Of a DNA stretch of 64,000 bases, positions 32,200 through 42,679 are shown one piece after another. The DNA is from Muscardinus avellanarius (taxonomy: Eukaryota; Chordata; Mammalia; Rodentia; Gliridae): NCBI GenBank assembly GCA_963383645.1, contig OY726566.1, forward strand, positions 93,742,029 through 93,806,028, in the 5' to 3' direction. Each line of letters opens with the position of its first letter. Position 1 is the first letter of the stretch. The position numbers were made by a program, and so were the translations under genes. The notes under the pieces are model-generated. The model did no database searches. It saw only the letters and a list, made by a program, of their open reading frames with translations, and was not told where the DNA came from.

Positions 32200-33500
32200 G
32201 GAAAGAAACCAAACCCTTGGAAATACATAACCACACACGCTAAGTTCTATTGTCCTGTAGGGCATTAGCCGGTTTTGTCTCTAATATCGCAAATTTATTT
32301 CAGATTGTCTTTCGTGGTAGATTCTGAATTCCGTGTTGACATTTTACTCATTCCCTCTTTAATTAATGAGTTACTTAAGAACTTTTACATGGCTTTCATT
32401 CTATTTAGTTCTACTTTTCTATGAGAGGCATGCTTTTTACCTTTTGAAATGATTCTCTGACGGGGCCTAACTCTGCCTTAAGACATTTTTCTAAAAGAAC
32501 AAGATGGGCAAAGCTCACTTGGCTAGAAATGCTGAGTAAGTTATTGAAAGACAAATTTGCATCTCTCTAAGTCCTGCCCCCTTTTTGGTAAGTCAGCCCC
32601 ATACAGGCCTTAGGAGGGTGCGGGCGGGCGGGAGAAGTTCCTTGGAGGAATCTCTACCTACTGGAAAAAGAAACAAGCAAGAAGCAAGAAGCCCTAGCAG
32701 AAAGAGATACTTTCACAGGCGGCCTTTACATTTATGACTAGCAAGATAATGAAGGAAGGTAATTCTGAAAGCTTTATGTCATTTTTAATGTCCCCCAAGC
32801 ACGGAGAAAGATAATAGTCAATCGATGGTGTCCATAAGGATTTTTTTCCCTTCTCCCCTGACAGCCATTGACAGGATCATTTTGTATTTGCAACTGCTGT
32901 CACTGATGCGTGGAGAAAAAGGCCCTGTAAGGCCGGGAGGATGAGAGCGACTTCCCTGCAAGGATGTCTATTGTCACCACGACAGTAACAGTTACTATAA
33001 TCTTCATTCTGCTTTTCTATGGAGTGTCTACTTTGTGGCGCTTAAGGCTATGAGATTTGGGTCACATAAAACCACACTAGCATAAAACCAGGCTTTGTAA
33101 TCTTACAAGAGTGTTTTATAAAACTGCAAAGAGAACTTATGCAACAAGATTATGATAATTACCAATGCAGGTCACTTGACTACTACAATTATTTATGGGA
33201 TGCTAATAGCTTTTCAGAGGTGCTCAGATACAGTGTCAATTCGACAGCTATTTTCTTCTCTTTTTTTTGGGGGGGGGGGAGTTTGGCTTTTTAGACCTGC
33301 CAGGTTTTTTCCCAAGGGTAGGGCTTATCATTATGTGTGGGGGTGTGGGGGTCGGGATGTAAGTTAATTGCAAATTTGCTCGTTGTTATCCAAGATTAAA
33401 CCACAAGGGCAGGAGAGAGGAGCACATTTTTGCATACCGTCTCTCCTGCCCCGCATTGCATAGAATTAAATTTCAGTGGTACTAGCTTTCCCACACACAG
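32200..33500. other. LRGUK upstream flank, nothing recognised
   Basis: No coding frame or repeat named. A GT/G-rich stretch at 33335-33360 and a G-run at 33270-33280 are present. Confidence 0.4.
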
Positions 33501-33787
33501 TATTAGGGACATCAAAGCCTCAAAATGCGATTCTGCGGAGTGGGTCCTTTGCAAACTCAGCAGGACTAGAGGCGTGGGCGACGGAAAAGCTCTAAGATGG
33601 GCCTCCAGGTAGACAGCAGCGACAGGGAATGGGGTGGGTTCGAGAGATGGAAACCTGAAAGACACGCCAAAAGGAACAAGGACAGCGAGTGGACGGACTA
33701 AAGTGAGAGAAAAAATTAGCAAAAGAAGATAAAAAGCAAAGCCACCCGGGGCGCAGGCGGCAGGCGAGCACGCGCGGAGGAGTGGGG

Positions 33788-33813
33788 ACTACAACCCCCA
33801 GGATGCCTTGCGG
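33788..33813 (+). promoter_or_regulatory. ZNF143/THAP11 (SBS-type) element
   Basis: ACTACAACCCCCAGGATGCC followed by TTGCGG fits the known ACTACAnnnCCCAgnAtGC motif bound by ZNF143 and THAP11 in CpG promoters. It ends 45 bases before the ATG. Occupancy is inferred. Confidence 0.7.
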
Positions 33814-33831
33814 CGCCTCCTCCCCGGCGCT

Positions 33832-33845
33832 GTCTCCTAGGCAAC
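33832..33845 (+). promoter_or_regulatory. RFX X-box-like motif
   Basis: gtctcctaggcaac fits the X-box layout (GTnRCC, 0-3 bases, RGYAAC): perfect right half GGCAAC, a two-base spacer, and a left half with one mismatch. RFX sites are typical of cilium and sperm-flagellum genes. It ends 13 bases upstream of the start codon. Confidence 0.6.
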
Positions 33846-33858
33846 CGCGCCAAACAAG

Positions 33859-34146
33859 ATGGCGGCCTCCGGGCGAGTTCCCGTGGGATCGAAAGCGTCC
33901 TCTCTCCACAGAGGCCTGAGCAGTTCGCGGACAGCAACTCAGTCGAGACGGTGGCGCTTAGAAAAAGAGCGTCATGCGTGTTCTTTCCCCATGGGGCAGA
34001 AGACGAAAGGTACTTTCCAGAGAGCCTCCTCGTACCTGCTCCAGCAGCTCATTCACCGCTCCCAGGATTCGGATGCGGACGGAGAAGAGGACCAGGGCGA
34101 AGGGGAATCCGAAGACTCCTCAGAGTCCGAAATGCTGAATTTGGAG
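33859..34146 (+). CDS. LRGUK: LRGUK exon 1 (coding part)
   Basis: Codons 1-96. The ATG at 33859 has a good Kozak context (A at -3, G at +4) and is the first ATG after the X-box. Residues 1-60 are Ser/Arg-rich and basic (RRWRLEKER at 30-38). Residues 70-92 form an acidic Asp/Glu/Ser run (DSDADGEEDQGEGESEDSSE), likely disordered. A second in-frame Met at codon 45 (33991, followed by GQKTKG) could also start translation. The exon ends ...LNLE at GAG with donor gtgtgc, phase 0. The same open frame runs on into the intron, so the boundary rests on the match to exon 2 and the family. Confidence 0.88.
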
Positions 34147-34777
34147 GTGTGCCTTTCCCCCGCCCCTCATTCCCTGGCTTCCTCCTCCAGCACGCAGACT
34201 CCGCGACCACCAGGCTCAGTCCAGGCTCAGCCCACTCCTCTACCAGGACCCCTTCGTTGCTTTCCCTTTCTTTTAGCCGTTTCTTAACTTCTTGCCTGAA
34301 TTAGCTCCAAATATCCCTTTTCTTTTTCATAACATTTGATTTCTAAAGAATCAAGTCACGTAGCATCTTGATGGAAAAGGAGCTATTTGCGTCGGAGTTA
34401 AGGCTTTGAGGTTTTCAAAATTGCCCCTTGACAGAATTGTCAATAGGCAGGGTTCGTCTTTGACATCCCCAGCACCTATTTCCTAGGGCTATGATATGCT
34501 CCAACACTCTCCTCACCTGTATTCCAATCTGAGGGTTCCCTCAAAGAGTACTCAGTGACTTAAAAGTTGTTTTTATTTTTTTTATTTTTTATTTTTTTTA
34601 TATTACTTCTGCCCGGGCTGCAATGTCTTAGGTAAACCACACATCCCAGAAAAGAGCCATAGAATGTTCAAACGGCCAGGTCACGGCAAAAGTATTTCAG
34701 GATGTGGGGAATGTTCCCAACATCTCCACCTGTGTTACTTGGAATATTGCCTTCACTTTTTTATTTTTATTTTTCTT

Positions 34778-34958
34778 CAGTACTGGGGATGGAACCCAGG
34801 GGCATTCTACCTCCGAGCTACACCCTCAGCCTTATTTTTTTATTCTTTATTTTGAAAAAAGGTCTCACTAAGTTTCAGAAAGCTTCACTAAGTAGCTGAG
34901 GCAGTCCACGACCCACGATCCGCCTGTCTCAGCCTCCCAAGTACTGGGATTACAAGTA
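34778..34958 (-). repeat. B1-dID-type SINE, head truncated
   Basis: Antisense 'agtactggggatggaaccca' to 'tactgggattacaag'. The final 'gcgccaccacgcccggc' part is missing. Confidence 0.85.
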
Positions 34959-35244
34959 TTCACTTTGAATTCCTTCTTTTCTACAATACCTCTTTTAACC
35001 ACCCACCCAATTTCACTTCTTTCTTATACTTACTGTCTCCCTGTTCCTTCCTTAGCCTGTGTTCTTGTTCTTTTCCACTTCTCATCACATTAATTTTGCC
35101 TCATGGCTTCTAAGAAATTGTTTGCTGTCTTTCAAAAATATAAATTGATCTGTTTCCTTTTAATTCAACATGCTCTTAGATTTTCCTCTTTGGCTATTAG
35201 GAAGCTCAGAATCAATATTTTTAAATTTTTCAATAATTTCTTTT

Positions 35245-35408
35245 TTTGTGTGGTGCTAGAGATTGACTCTAAGGTTACTCTACCTCCCAGCCCTTTTTAT
35301 TTCTTAATGAGGAACAGTCTAGCGCAGGCAGGCTTTGAACCTGAAATCCTCCTGTCTCAGCCTGCCAAGTACTAGGATTACAAGTGTGCACCACCAGACC
35401 CAGGGAAA
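35245..35408 (-). repeat. B1-dID SINE with 16-bp target-site duplication
   Basis: Antisense copy with internal deletion in the linker, flanked by tttcaataatttcttt at 35228-35243 and 35409-35424. Confidence 0.9.
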
Positions 35409-35424
35409 TTTCAATAATTTCTTT

Positions 35425-36360
35425 ATATTTAGGGTTTTCCTCTTTCCTCTTCCTTTATAAGTTGCTTCAAAATTTTTTCAGAAGTAGATAAAGGGAAATA
35501 GAAAGTTTCCAGTATCTTCATTGTAGGATGTGTGTGTTTTCTTCTAGCTTTCTCTCTTGGCATATTGATATCTTTTCCTAGCTGGGGGAGTCTTTCTTGC
35601 CATCCAGGATGTTTTTCTTTTTAGTCCTGTTTTCTTTTTTATTCTACTCCTTTCTTTTATTCTCCGTTCTTTTATTCTACTCCTTCTCTCCTCGTAATTC
35701 TATTTTGCTCTCCCTTAATCTGCAGCTTGTTCTGTTGCTGATTGTACCAGCAGTCATTCACACCTCCCTCCACCTGGACTCTTCTTCTTTTCTAGTGTTC
35801 TTTGTTCACTTTGAACATTCGGCCCGTTTTTTTCCCCCCCACTTTAGCCCCCTCGTTTTCTTTTACTTTGACTTCCTTCTGTGCATGCTATTTATAATTT
35901 AGTTTTTCTCAAAGTGGACTGTAGAAAGTTTTGATGTATTTCGTCCATATCTTGTTGATTTTCTTTGCTACCTTTAACAGTGACTATTGCAAAACTGTAG
36001 CAGTGTTTTTGCAACTTTGAAATGTTTGTATGGTTTCTACCCACTTCCACCCCAGAGGAATTCACAAATGAACCACCAGCATACTTTATTATTCTAATTA
36101 ACACATGCTCTTCGGCTATGGGGTTCATTAGTACCGTTGTTAATCTGTCTTCAGTATGCCATTAACAAGCCGTAGAAGGAGCTGGTTGGCTTGTAGGACA
36201 TGTTTGGGAAAAGTTCATTATTTATTCTACTTACATTCTGAATATTAGAACTTATTTTGTGTTGTCACATTCTACTTTGGTTTTTCATAGTATTTGCTTA
36301 AGTTTCAATATGCTGGAAACCCAAAATGTTTTAAAAAGAAATATTTGGATATTTACATTT
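35425..36360. other. Intron 1 stretch, nothing recognised
   Basis: Pyrimidine-rich near 35600-35900, where a 101-codon low-complexity Phe/Leu/Ser frame is an artefact of T/C richness. No repeat named. Confidence 0.4.
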
Positions 36361-36362
36361 AG

Positions 36363-36591
36363 ATTTTTTTTTTTTTTTTTTTTTGGTGGTGGTACTGGGG
36401 GTGGAACCCAGAGGATTTCTACTTTCGGGCTATACTCCCAGACCTATTATATATATTTATTTGGAAACAGGGTCTCACTAAGTTGCTGAGAGCCTCACTA
36501 AGTAGCTGAGGCTGGCTTCGAACCTGTGCGATCCTCCTGTCTCAGCCTCCCAAGGGCGGGGATTATAAGCTTGTGCCACCACACCCGGCTT
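36363..36591 (-). repeat. B1-dID SINE
   Basis: T-rich tail complement at 36363-36384, then 'ggtggtactgggggtggaac' to 'gtgccaccacacccggct'. 'tttagattt' on both sides is the likely target duplication. Confidence 0.9.
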
Positions 36592-36729
36592 AGATTTATT
36601 TTTCATATCGCAGCCTGATTAAGAGTTGCAATGCTATCATGGTCACAGTGACGCTTGAGTACCCATAATGCAATTAACTTCGAACTTCAGAATCTGTTTT
36701 GAATTTAAGGGAGACAACATAGACTAGCT

Positions 36730-36935
36730 GTCCAGAGCATTGCCTTTGGAAGGAAAGATTTGTGCTCGAGGCTTAATTTAGCCTTTTCTTAGTTGTGAGA
36801 TCTTCATCGAGTTATCCACCTTCTCTGTATGTCACTTATAATGTGGGGACTATAATAGCACCTGGCCTCATAAGAGAATTGTGGGGATTGAGGTCTATGT
36901 GGAGAATGCTCAGCCTAATACATCACTGATACTCT
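36730..36935 (+). repeat. MIR SINE
   Basis: 'gttgtgagatcttcatcgag', 'ttctctgtatgtcacttata', 'atgtggggactataatagca' and 'aagagaattgtggggattga' follow the full MIR order. Confidence 0.75.
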
Positions 36936-37177
36936 TACTACAACAAGTAGTAGGTTACATGTGTTTATCTCCTGGTCTAGAGATTTTAATTAATTTAGCT
37001 TTCACAGAGTGAACATTTATGGAGTTGTTTCAGTATAGGAAGCATGCTGACTATCCACAGCAGAAGTGTCTGGCCCCACATCTGATGCATGAGTACCACT
37101 CTTTTCCAACAGCCTAATGTGGACAATAATGCTTGCTCATTGGTAGTTATGAATATCAGAGTTAGTGAGAGACTCTG

Positions 37178-37216
37178 TATAAAAGGTGTGTGTGTGTGTG
37201 TGTGTGTGTGTATAAA

Positions 37217-37253
<37 letters not shown>
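37178..37253. repeat. Duplicated TATAAAAGG-(GT)n array
   Basis: The unit tataaaagg plus GT run occurs twice in tandem (tataaaagg at 37178-37186 and 37211-37219), pointing to an unequal exchange or slippage event including the flank. Confidence 0.9.
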
Positions 37254-37254
<1 letters not shown>

Positions 37255-37393
37255 GGAGTACTGGGGATGAATGCTTTATTTTATTTTGAAGCAGAGTCTT
37301 GCCAAGTTACTGAGACTGCCCTTGAACCTGAGACCCTCCTGTCTCCGCCTCCCTAATACTGGAATTAATGGCGTGGGCCACAGTACCTGGCTT
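37254..37393 (-). repeat. B1-dID SINE, internally deleted
   Basis: Antisense 'ggagtactggggatgaatgc' jumps straight to 'ttattttattttgaagcaga', losing the ID box B region, and ends 'gggccacagtacctggct'. The GT array beside it is its tail. Confidence 0.8.
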
Positions 37394-37841
37394 AAAAATT
37401 CCTAATATTAGCATCTAGAAGAGAGTAGGCTCTCAAAAATTACCTATGGAACAAACAATAGCAACGGTAATAATAGAAGACCATGAGAACGTGATTGAGG
37501 ACAGGCATGGGCTCTCAAACACGATAAGGACGTGAAAAAGCATAGCAGCTCAGCACCTGTAGTAAGTATTGTGTGCAGAGATGTGTACAGACAATAGCTC
37601 GATTTCGGGAGCCATGAGAAGAGTACTGCTGTCTAGGCGGAGAGATGGTGTGTCAGGTTCATGGCAGCTTTTCCTGTTCAGGAATTATAGGTGAGAACAG
37701 AAAGAAGCAGCCAAGTTAGGGACTGGATTGTGACTGACTCTCTGCTGTTACAGGAGCCTGGGTTAGAGACTCCTAGGAGTGGGGAACTGCACTGATGGCC
37801 AGTTGGGGTTAGATGGGAGGATAACTAGGATAACAAGAAGC

Positions 37842-38030
37842 TGGGTGTAATAGCGCTTGCCTATAATGTCAGTATTTGGGAGGCCTATACATGGAAAGAT
37901 GAGGCAGAAGGATCACAGGTTCAAGGACAACCTCAGCAACTTAGTGAGACCCCTGTTTCCAAATAAAAAATAAAATAGAGCTGGGGGTGTAGCTCAGAGG
38001 TAGAATATCCCTGGTTCATTGTATGTCTCT

Positions 38031-38033
<3 letters not shown>
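37842..38033 (+). repeat. B1-dID-type SINE with (CA)n tail
   Basis: Sense 'agctgggtgtaatagcgctt' to 'agaatatccctggttcattg', running into the (CA)n array. Confidence 0.85.

Positions 38034-38080
<47 letters not shown>
38034..38080. repeat. (CA)n microsatellite
   Basis: About 23 CA units following the SINE tail. Confidence 0.95.
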
Positions 38081-38081
<1 letters not shown>

Positions 38082-38283
38082 CCAAGAAGATTGTAGTAAT
38101 ATGTAGAGGAGAGCCAGAAGAGTCTAGATTAAAGTGGTAACAGTGGAAATGGTGGAAACCAAACATGAAAACACTGAGAATATGCCAGATGGGCTAGTCG
38201 CCAATCGAATACTAGAGGTCTGGGTGACTGCCAGACAGGTCTGCAGCATGGTCTGGGGGAATATTAAGACCATCATACATTAC

Positions 38284-38492
38284 TGCCAGTAATCCCAGTA
38301 CTTGGGAGGCCGAGGCAAGAGGATTGCAGGTTCAAGGCCAGCCCCTGCAACTTAGTGAGGCCCTCTGCAACTTAGTGAGACCTTGTTTCAAAATAAAAAG
38401 TAAAATAGGGCTAGAGGTAGGTGTAGCTCAGAGGTAGAATGCCCCTGGGTTCCAACCCCAGTACCACAAACCCAAACCAAAAACAAACAAAA
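38284..38492 (+). repeat. B1-dID-type SINE, head truncated
   Basis: Begins 'actgccagtaatcccagtac' and ends 'gttccaaccccagtaccaca' with an A/C-rich tail. Confidence 0.87.
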
Positions 38493-38569
38493 GATATGGG
38501 AATGGGTTATGCTGCCAGTGGGTTAAGTGGGAAGAGGTTAAAAAAGTTCTCATTCACTTTGCCTATTTG

Positions 38570-38781
38570 TGTGTGTGTGTGGGGGGGTACTGGGGATGGA
38601 ACCCAGGGGCATTCTACCTCCAAACCACACCCCCAGCCCTATTTTTATTCTTTATTTTTAAACAGGATCTCACTGAATTGCAAAGGACCTCACTAAGTAG
38701 CTGAGGCTGGCCATGAACCGTGATCCTCCTGTCTCAGCCTCCCAAATTCAGGGATTACAAGCGTGTGCCACCACGCCCGGC
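38570..38781 (-). repeat. B1-dID SINE with 15-bp target-site duplication and short GT tail
   Basis: Antisense copy flanked by cactttgcctatttg at 38555-38569 and 38782-38796. The GT run at about 38569-38580 lies inside the duplication, so it is the SINE tail. Confidence 0.95.
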
Positions 38782-39134
38782 CACTTTGCCTATTTGAGGA
38801 AGGCGTGATACTGCCAAGTGATGGGAACTCAAAGGAGGTGTGTAGAGTGTTGCTCTGTAGTCTGGCCCGGGGGTCTGAGAAAGTGCTAACAGCGTAGCCT
38901 GTCTCCCTGTCGACATAGGCATCCACCTGCTGCATTTGAGGACGGAATGTCTTCTCCGGGTGGGTCAGGTGAACTTCAGACATACAGGTGGAACCTTCGG
39001 GAGGGAAGGTAGCTACTTCCAGTCCTTCCCAGGCCTTACCTAAGACATTGGAACTCTATTTAGAAAAGTAAATAAATACAGGTTGATGCATCAGGGTGAG
39101 CGAAACATTCGGATGTGGAACTTCTCACCTCGTG

Positions 39135-39250
39135 CGCACGTGGCAGCTTCATTTGTTGGGGACACCTGCTGTGTCCCAGGCACTCTGCTAAGAGCTTTAT
39201 GCACTTTCATTTTTTTCATTCTCTCCCACTCATCAAAGGTGACACACGGG
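39135..39250 (-). repeat. MIR-like fragment
   Basis: 'ttgttggggacacctgctgt', 'gtcccaggcactctgctaag' and 'agctttatgcactttcat' are the usual antisense MIR segment. Confidence 0.65.
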
Positions 39251-39299
39251 AGGAAAAGACTTTCCTCTCCCTCCTAGCATTCATAGCCGGGTCTATGAA

Positions 39300-39770
39300 A
39301 TAAACTGACAACAGGCAGGTTAACATGGAAAAAAGTTAAGCAGATTTATTAATTTTTAATATTAAATACATGGAGTGTCACAGAGGAATAAAAGGAAATG
39401 CCCTCCCCAAATCAGTGAGACCTGAGAGTTGCTGCACCTTGCCAGTAGGTCAAGGGGAGGAGGCCAGAGGCCTCCGAGAGGAGTGTAAACGCTCCTAGAA
39501 GAATGGATGGAGGTGAGGTGGCTGATGACAAGGTGTGTCTGTGGTGCCTCTCCTCTCCTGCGATAAGGGCCAGCCTTCTCTGGTTGATGAACCCCGTGGA
39601 GGGCATTTATGACAATCGCATTCCTTTTGGAGTTTCTGTCTTTAAGTAGATAAAAGTATTCAGAGAAAGCCCCCCTTGCATGGCTGTTTTTTTGTGTGGC
39701 TTTATCTCAAATCAGTCAGTACACCAAAGCAGCCTATTTGGGGCCAGCATGTCCAGAACTCCTTCAGAGA
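39300..39770 (-). repeat. Probable ancient interspersed repeat, family not assigned
   Basis: 'aactgacaacaggcaggtta' with 'acatggaaaaaagtt' at the start and 'caccaaagcagcctatttgg' with 'ggccagcatgtccagaact' at the end are familiar from an old repeat. I cannot name it. Confidence 0.4.
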
Positions 39771-39799
39771 AAATAACATGTGCTATTCATAGCTGACCA

Positions 39800-39880
39800 T
39801 GTGAGGCTCAGAGACACCGTCACCTCCCCAGAGTCACATGTTCAAAATGGCAGCCCTGTGGTTCAATCCAGAGCTCACTG
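39800..39880 (-). repeat. MIR/L2-like fragment
   Basis: 'tgtgaggctcagagacaccg' with 'ccccagagtcacatgttcaa' resembles the antisense of a MIR core. Confidence 0.4.
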
Positions 39881-40460
39881 TGTGCATGTTGGCAGCATTC
39901 CTTAGGTTAGTGGAAGTTTGGGGTTCGTGTGTGTGTATGTGGGGAGTACTTTGAAGTAGCACAAGCCTGTACACTTATAACCTCAGTACACACAGCCCGA
40001 GCAGCATTATTGCTTCCTGACTTTACATTAATTCAGAGCTGGAAACGGCATATCCATCACGTTAGTCCTCATGCCAGCCACGGTTAGGTGTCGGTGTGAT
40101 GACTGTATTTTCTATCATAGTGCTGATGTCTGTGTTAATGTGGTGGTCAGTGTGGAGTTGAAGGTAGCACAAACATAACACGGACTCATGTTACCTCCTG
40201 TGTCTGTCATTATTGGGGCAAGGGCATGTTGGGTCACCATAGGTTTATGGGATGTCTGTACCAAGGGCCAGTCTCCTTATGAGAAAGGTTGTCACCCTTT
40301 TAACAAATCTTGTCAAGTCTATGAATCCAGCAAAACTGGCCAGTAGGAATAAGCTAAGGACCTGTTTTCTTCAGCAAGAATGCAAAGTTTAGACAAGTAC
40401 TTCTCCCCATTTGATCCAACCATCACATCATTTGGGTTGAGGGTTAGCCAGCAGGTATAC
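39881..40460. other. Intron 1 stretch, nothing recognised
   Basis: No repeat or gene named. Confidence 0.4.
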
Positions 40461-40464
40461 CCTC

Positions 40465-40600
40465 TGTGGGCTCAGACAGATTCTGGCTTTCATTCCAGCT
40501 CTGTCACACACTGTGCAGTTTCCTGCAAGGTAACCTCTAAACCTTAATTTCTTCCTCTGTAAAATGGAGGTAAGAATACCTACCTCAGGGTGACAGAAAG
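40465..40600 (+). repeat. MIR SINE
   Basis: 'ttcattccagctctgtcaca', 'aaaccttaatttcttcctct' and 'gtaaaatggaggtaagaata' follow the MIR core. Confidence 0.75.
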
Positions 40601-40689
40601 GAAAATAGTCGGTCCACTGAGAACTCTTAGTGCCTGGAGCTCTTTGGTAGAAGGAAGACCACTTTGGTAGCAATCACCACTAATACTGG

Positions 40690-40976
40690 TGGTGGTCCTC
40701 CTCCTCTTCCTCTCTTCCTCCTTTTCTTCCTCTTCCTCCTCCTCCTCCTTCTCTCTCTCTCCCCTCTCTCTCCTCTTTCTTCTCTCTCTTTCTCTCACTC
40801 CTTCCAACCACCATGAGTGGACCAGCTTTCCTCTACCATTCTCAGCTGCCCTGATGGGTCTGCCGTGGAGCTGGCCGGCCATGGACTGGACCTCTAAAAC
40901 CACGAGCCCAAATAAACCTTCCATCCTCTAAGTTGTTCTTGTCAGGTTACAGTGGCAATAAAGAAGACTAAAACAC
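40690..40976 (+). mobile_element. MaLR (ORR1-like) LTR, 3' part
   Basis: 'ggacctctaaaaccacgagc', 'ccaaataaaccttccatcct', 'gttacagtggcaataaagaa' and 'gactaaaaca' are the terminal third of a rodent MaLR LTR. A TCC/TC-rich tract (40697-40800) sits at its 5' side. Confidence 0.75.
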
Positions 40977-40995
40977 AAACACAAGACACCACCTG

Positions 40996-41162
40996 GAGCT
41001 GGGCGTGGTGGTCCAGCGACTCAGGAGGCTGTGGCAGGAGGATTGCAAGTTTAAAACTAGCCTGGGCCATGCAGTGAGATCCTGCCTCAAAATAAAAGAT
41101 AAAGAGAGTGGGGGTGTGTTTCAGTGGTAGTGTTCCTGAGTTCAAGTCCCAGCACCACACAT

Positions 41163-41163
<1 letters not shown>
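40996..41163 (+). repeat. B1-dID-type SINE with (CA)n tail
   Basis: Sense 'agctgggcgtggtggtccag' (short internal deletion in the head) to 'gttcaagtcccagcaccac'. Confidence 0.87.

Positions 41164-41202
<39 letters not shown>
41164..41202. repeat. (CA)n microsatellite
   Basis: About 17 CA units extending the SINE tail. Confidence 0.95.
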
Positions 41203-41205
<3 letters not shown>

Positions 41206-41431
41206 TGGCCACCTATAAAAGCAGTGGCAATAAAAACATTCTTTTGGCATTTATTTAATTATATATAGTATATATGTGTCTGCAACACACAGTTTTCCTG
41301 GAATTGTGGACCACTCAGCACTGAGTATGTAACTGAGTATATCAGTAAGTGCTGGGTGTGACGAGGCGGGTTGTTTCTTTTCTAATGGGAGTCCTTTCTT
41401 TGTCCACCTCTCTGCTTTTTTTTTTCTACAG

Positions 41432-41539
41432 GAGGAATTTGATGGGGTCCTGAGAGAGGAGGTCGTGGCCGAGGCACTCCATGAATTGGGGCGCTCAGGC
41501 CCTGGGACTGAGCAGGTCTACCTCAACCTAACTTTATCA
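41432..41539 (+). CDS. LRGUK: LRGUK exon 2
   Basis: 108 bases, 36 codons (97-132): EEFDGVLREEVVAEALHELG then RSGPGTEQVYLNLTLS. The acceptor has a long T-tract ending ctacag; the donor is tca|gtgagt, a near-perfect site. Phase 0 on both sides, so skipping would keep the frame. The segment links the acidic N-terminus to the first leucine-rich repeat and is probably helical (EVVAEALHEL). Confidence 0.93.
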
Positions 41540-42679
41540 GTGAGTAAGACAGGATCTCGTTGGGGAAGGGTGACAACATGGCGGCCCTGATCAGCCCATG
41601 TCCGGTTCCTTCGATTCTCAAAGCTTTTGTGGTGGCGGCAAATCTCAGAGTCTTGTATTTGACGGACATTGGTAATGAGAGACACTTGTGTAAATATTAG
41701 ACTTGAAAGAGCACCGACCAATCCAGTAATCGGCTCCCAAATGCCTTTGCTTCCATTCTCCGCACACACTATTTCTTTCATCTCAAGTCGTCTATATTAT
41801 AGTAATCAATGCTTTCTTTCCAGGAGGTTGAATTTGATTCTGTGAAGCCAATCAAAAACTCTTTAAAAATTTGCTCTCTGATCAGTGGAAGAAGCACTCA
41901 AATTTATATCTAAATCCAAGGGAACTAAGTATTTTGATATTGACTTTCCCCCCTAAGTATGTCAAGAAATAAGTAGCTTTAAGCTATAAGTTACTTTCCA
42001 AACCATACCTATCATTGGAGGAAAAAAAAAATACGTTGTTATTCATCAATTTCAAGATTTCAATCCCAGTCATTGAATAACACAAAATCTTGGTTCCAAT
42101 TTTATCCTGAGAGGCTATACCAGCAAAGTGCTCAGGGTTGAGCTTTTTTTTTTCTTTGTTTTGCTACAGTCCTAGAAAACTAACTCCTTTTGCTTCCTTA
42201 TGTATAAAAGCATTAAATATTCCTTGGAGAGCCACAGAGTAAATATAGATACCTGTGCGAGAAAAGCACGCCGAAAGTTTACCACGGCGCCATGGTTTGG
42301 CTGATTCCTTGCAAGGCTGCTGACTCTGGAACGTCGTTAGTGAACTCTTCAAGGGGTGGCAGGCTCTTTTCGCCTGGCCTGGTTTCGTGGGCGGCATGTC
42401 CTTCGAGGTCAGCACACTGCGGCGATAACTTTATTCCTGCAGCTTTATAACATGCTACGGATGAGTCAGGCAGTGACAGACGGGGAGCACCCTACACATA
42501 TTGGACTGTGCTGGACATCGCAGTGTATAATTCCAGCAGCCAATACAGCCCCACGCAGGTCCCTTCAATCAGTATTCTGCTTATGTATGTAGTGCTGTCC
42601 CTTAAATTGACGTGCCAAAAAAAGCAATCCTTTAAATCTTATTGCAGCCAGAGGGACTGAAGCTTAACTTATTTTGCCA

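Larger units (their letters stand above)
33530..34280 (+). promoter_or_regulatory. LRGUK: LRGUK CpG-rich promoter and first-exon region
   Basis: CpG density rises sharply here compared with the flanks and falls again inside intron 1. The region spans the presumed transcription start, the short 5' UTR and the first coding exon. No TATA box is evident close to the ATG, in line with a CpG-island promoter. Exact transcription start is not visible. Confidence 0.7.
34147..41431 (+). other. LRGUK: LRGUK intron 1 (phase 0)
   Basis: 7.3 kb with donor gtgtgc and acceptor tttttttctacag. It holds SINEs, MIR and L2 pieces, a MaLR LTR end, and microsatellites (listed separately). No internal exon was recognised. 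Confidence 0.8.

Noticed and set aside
1..33500. Last exons of EXOC4, the expected upstream neighbour of LRGUK in mammals
   Set aside because: No frame resembling the EXOC4 C-terminus was seen; in human the gap is larger than this window's flank, so its absence is expected.
33592..33937. Antisense frames over the LRGUK promoter as a divergent gene
   Set aside because: CpG-rich DNA gives long frames on both strands; no recognised product or splice sites. A divergent noncoding transcript remains possible but is not visible.
35597..35902. 101-codon Phe/Leu-rich frame that looks like membrane segments
   Set aside because: Explained by T/C-rich intron sequence; no start context, splice sites or homology.
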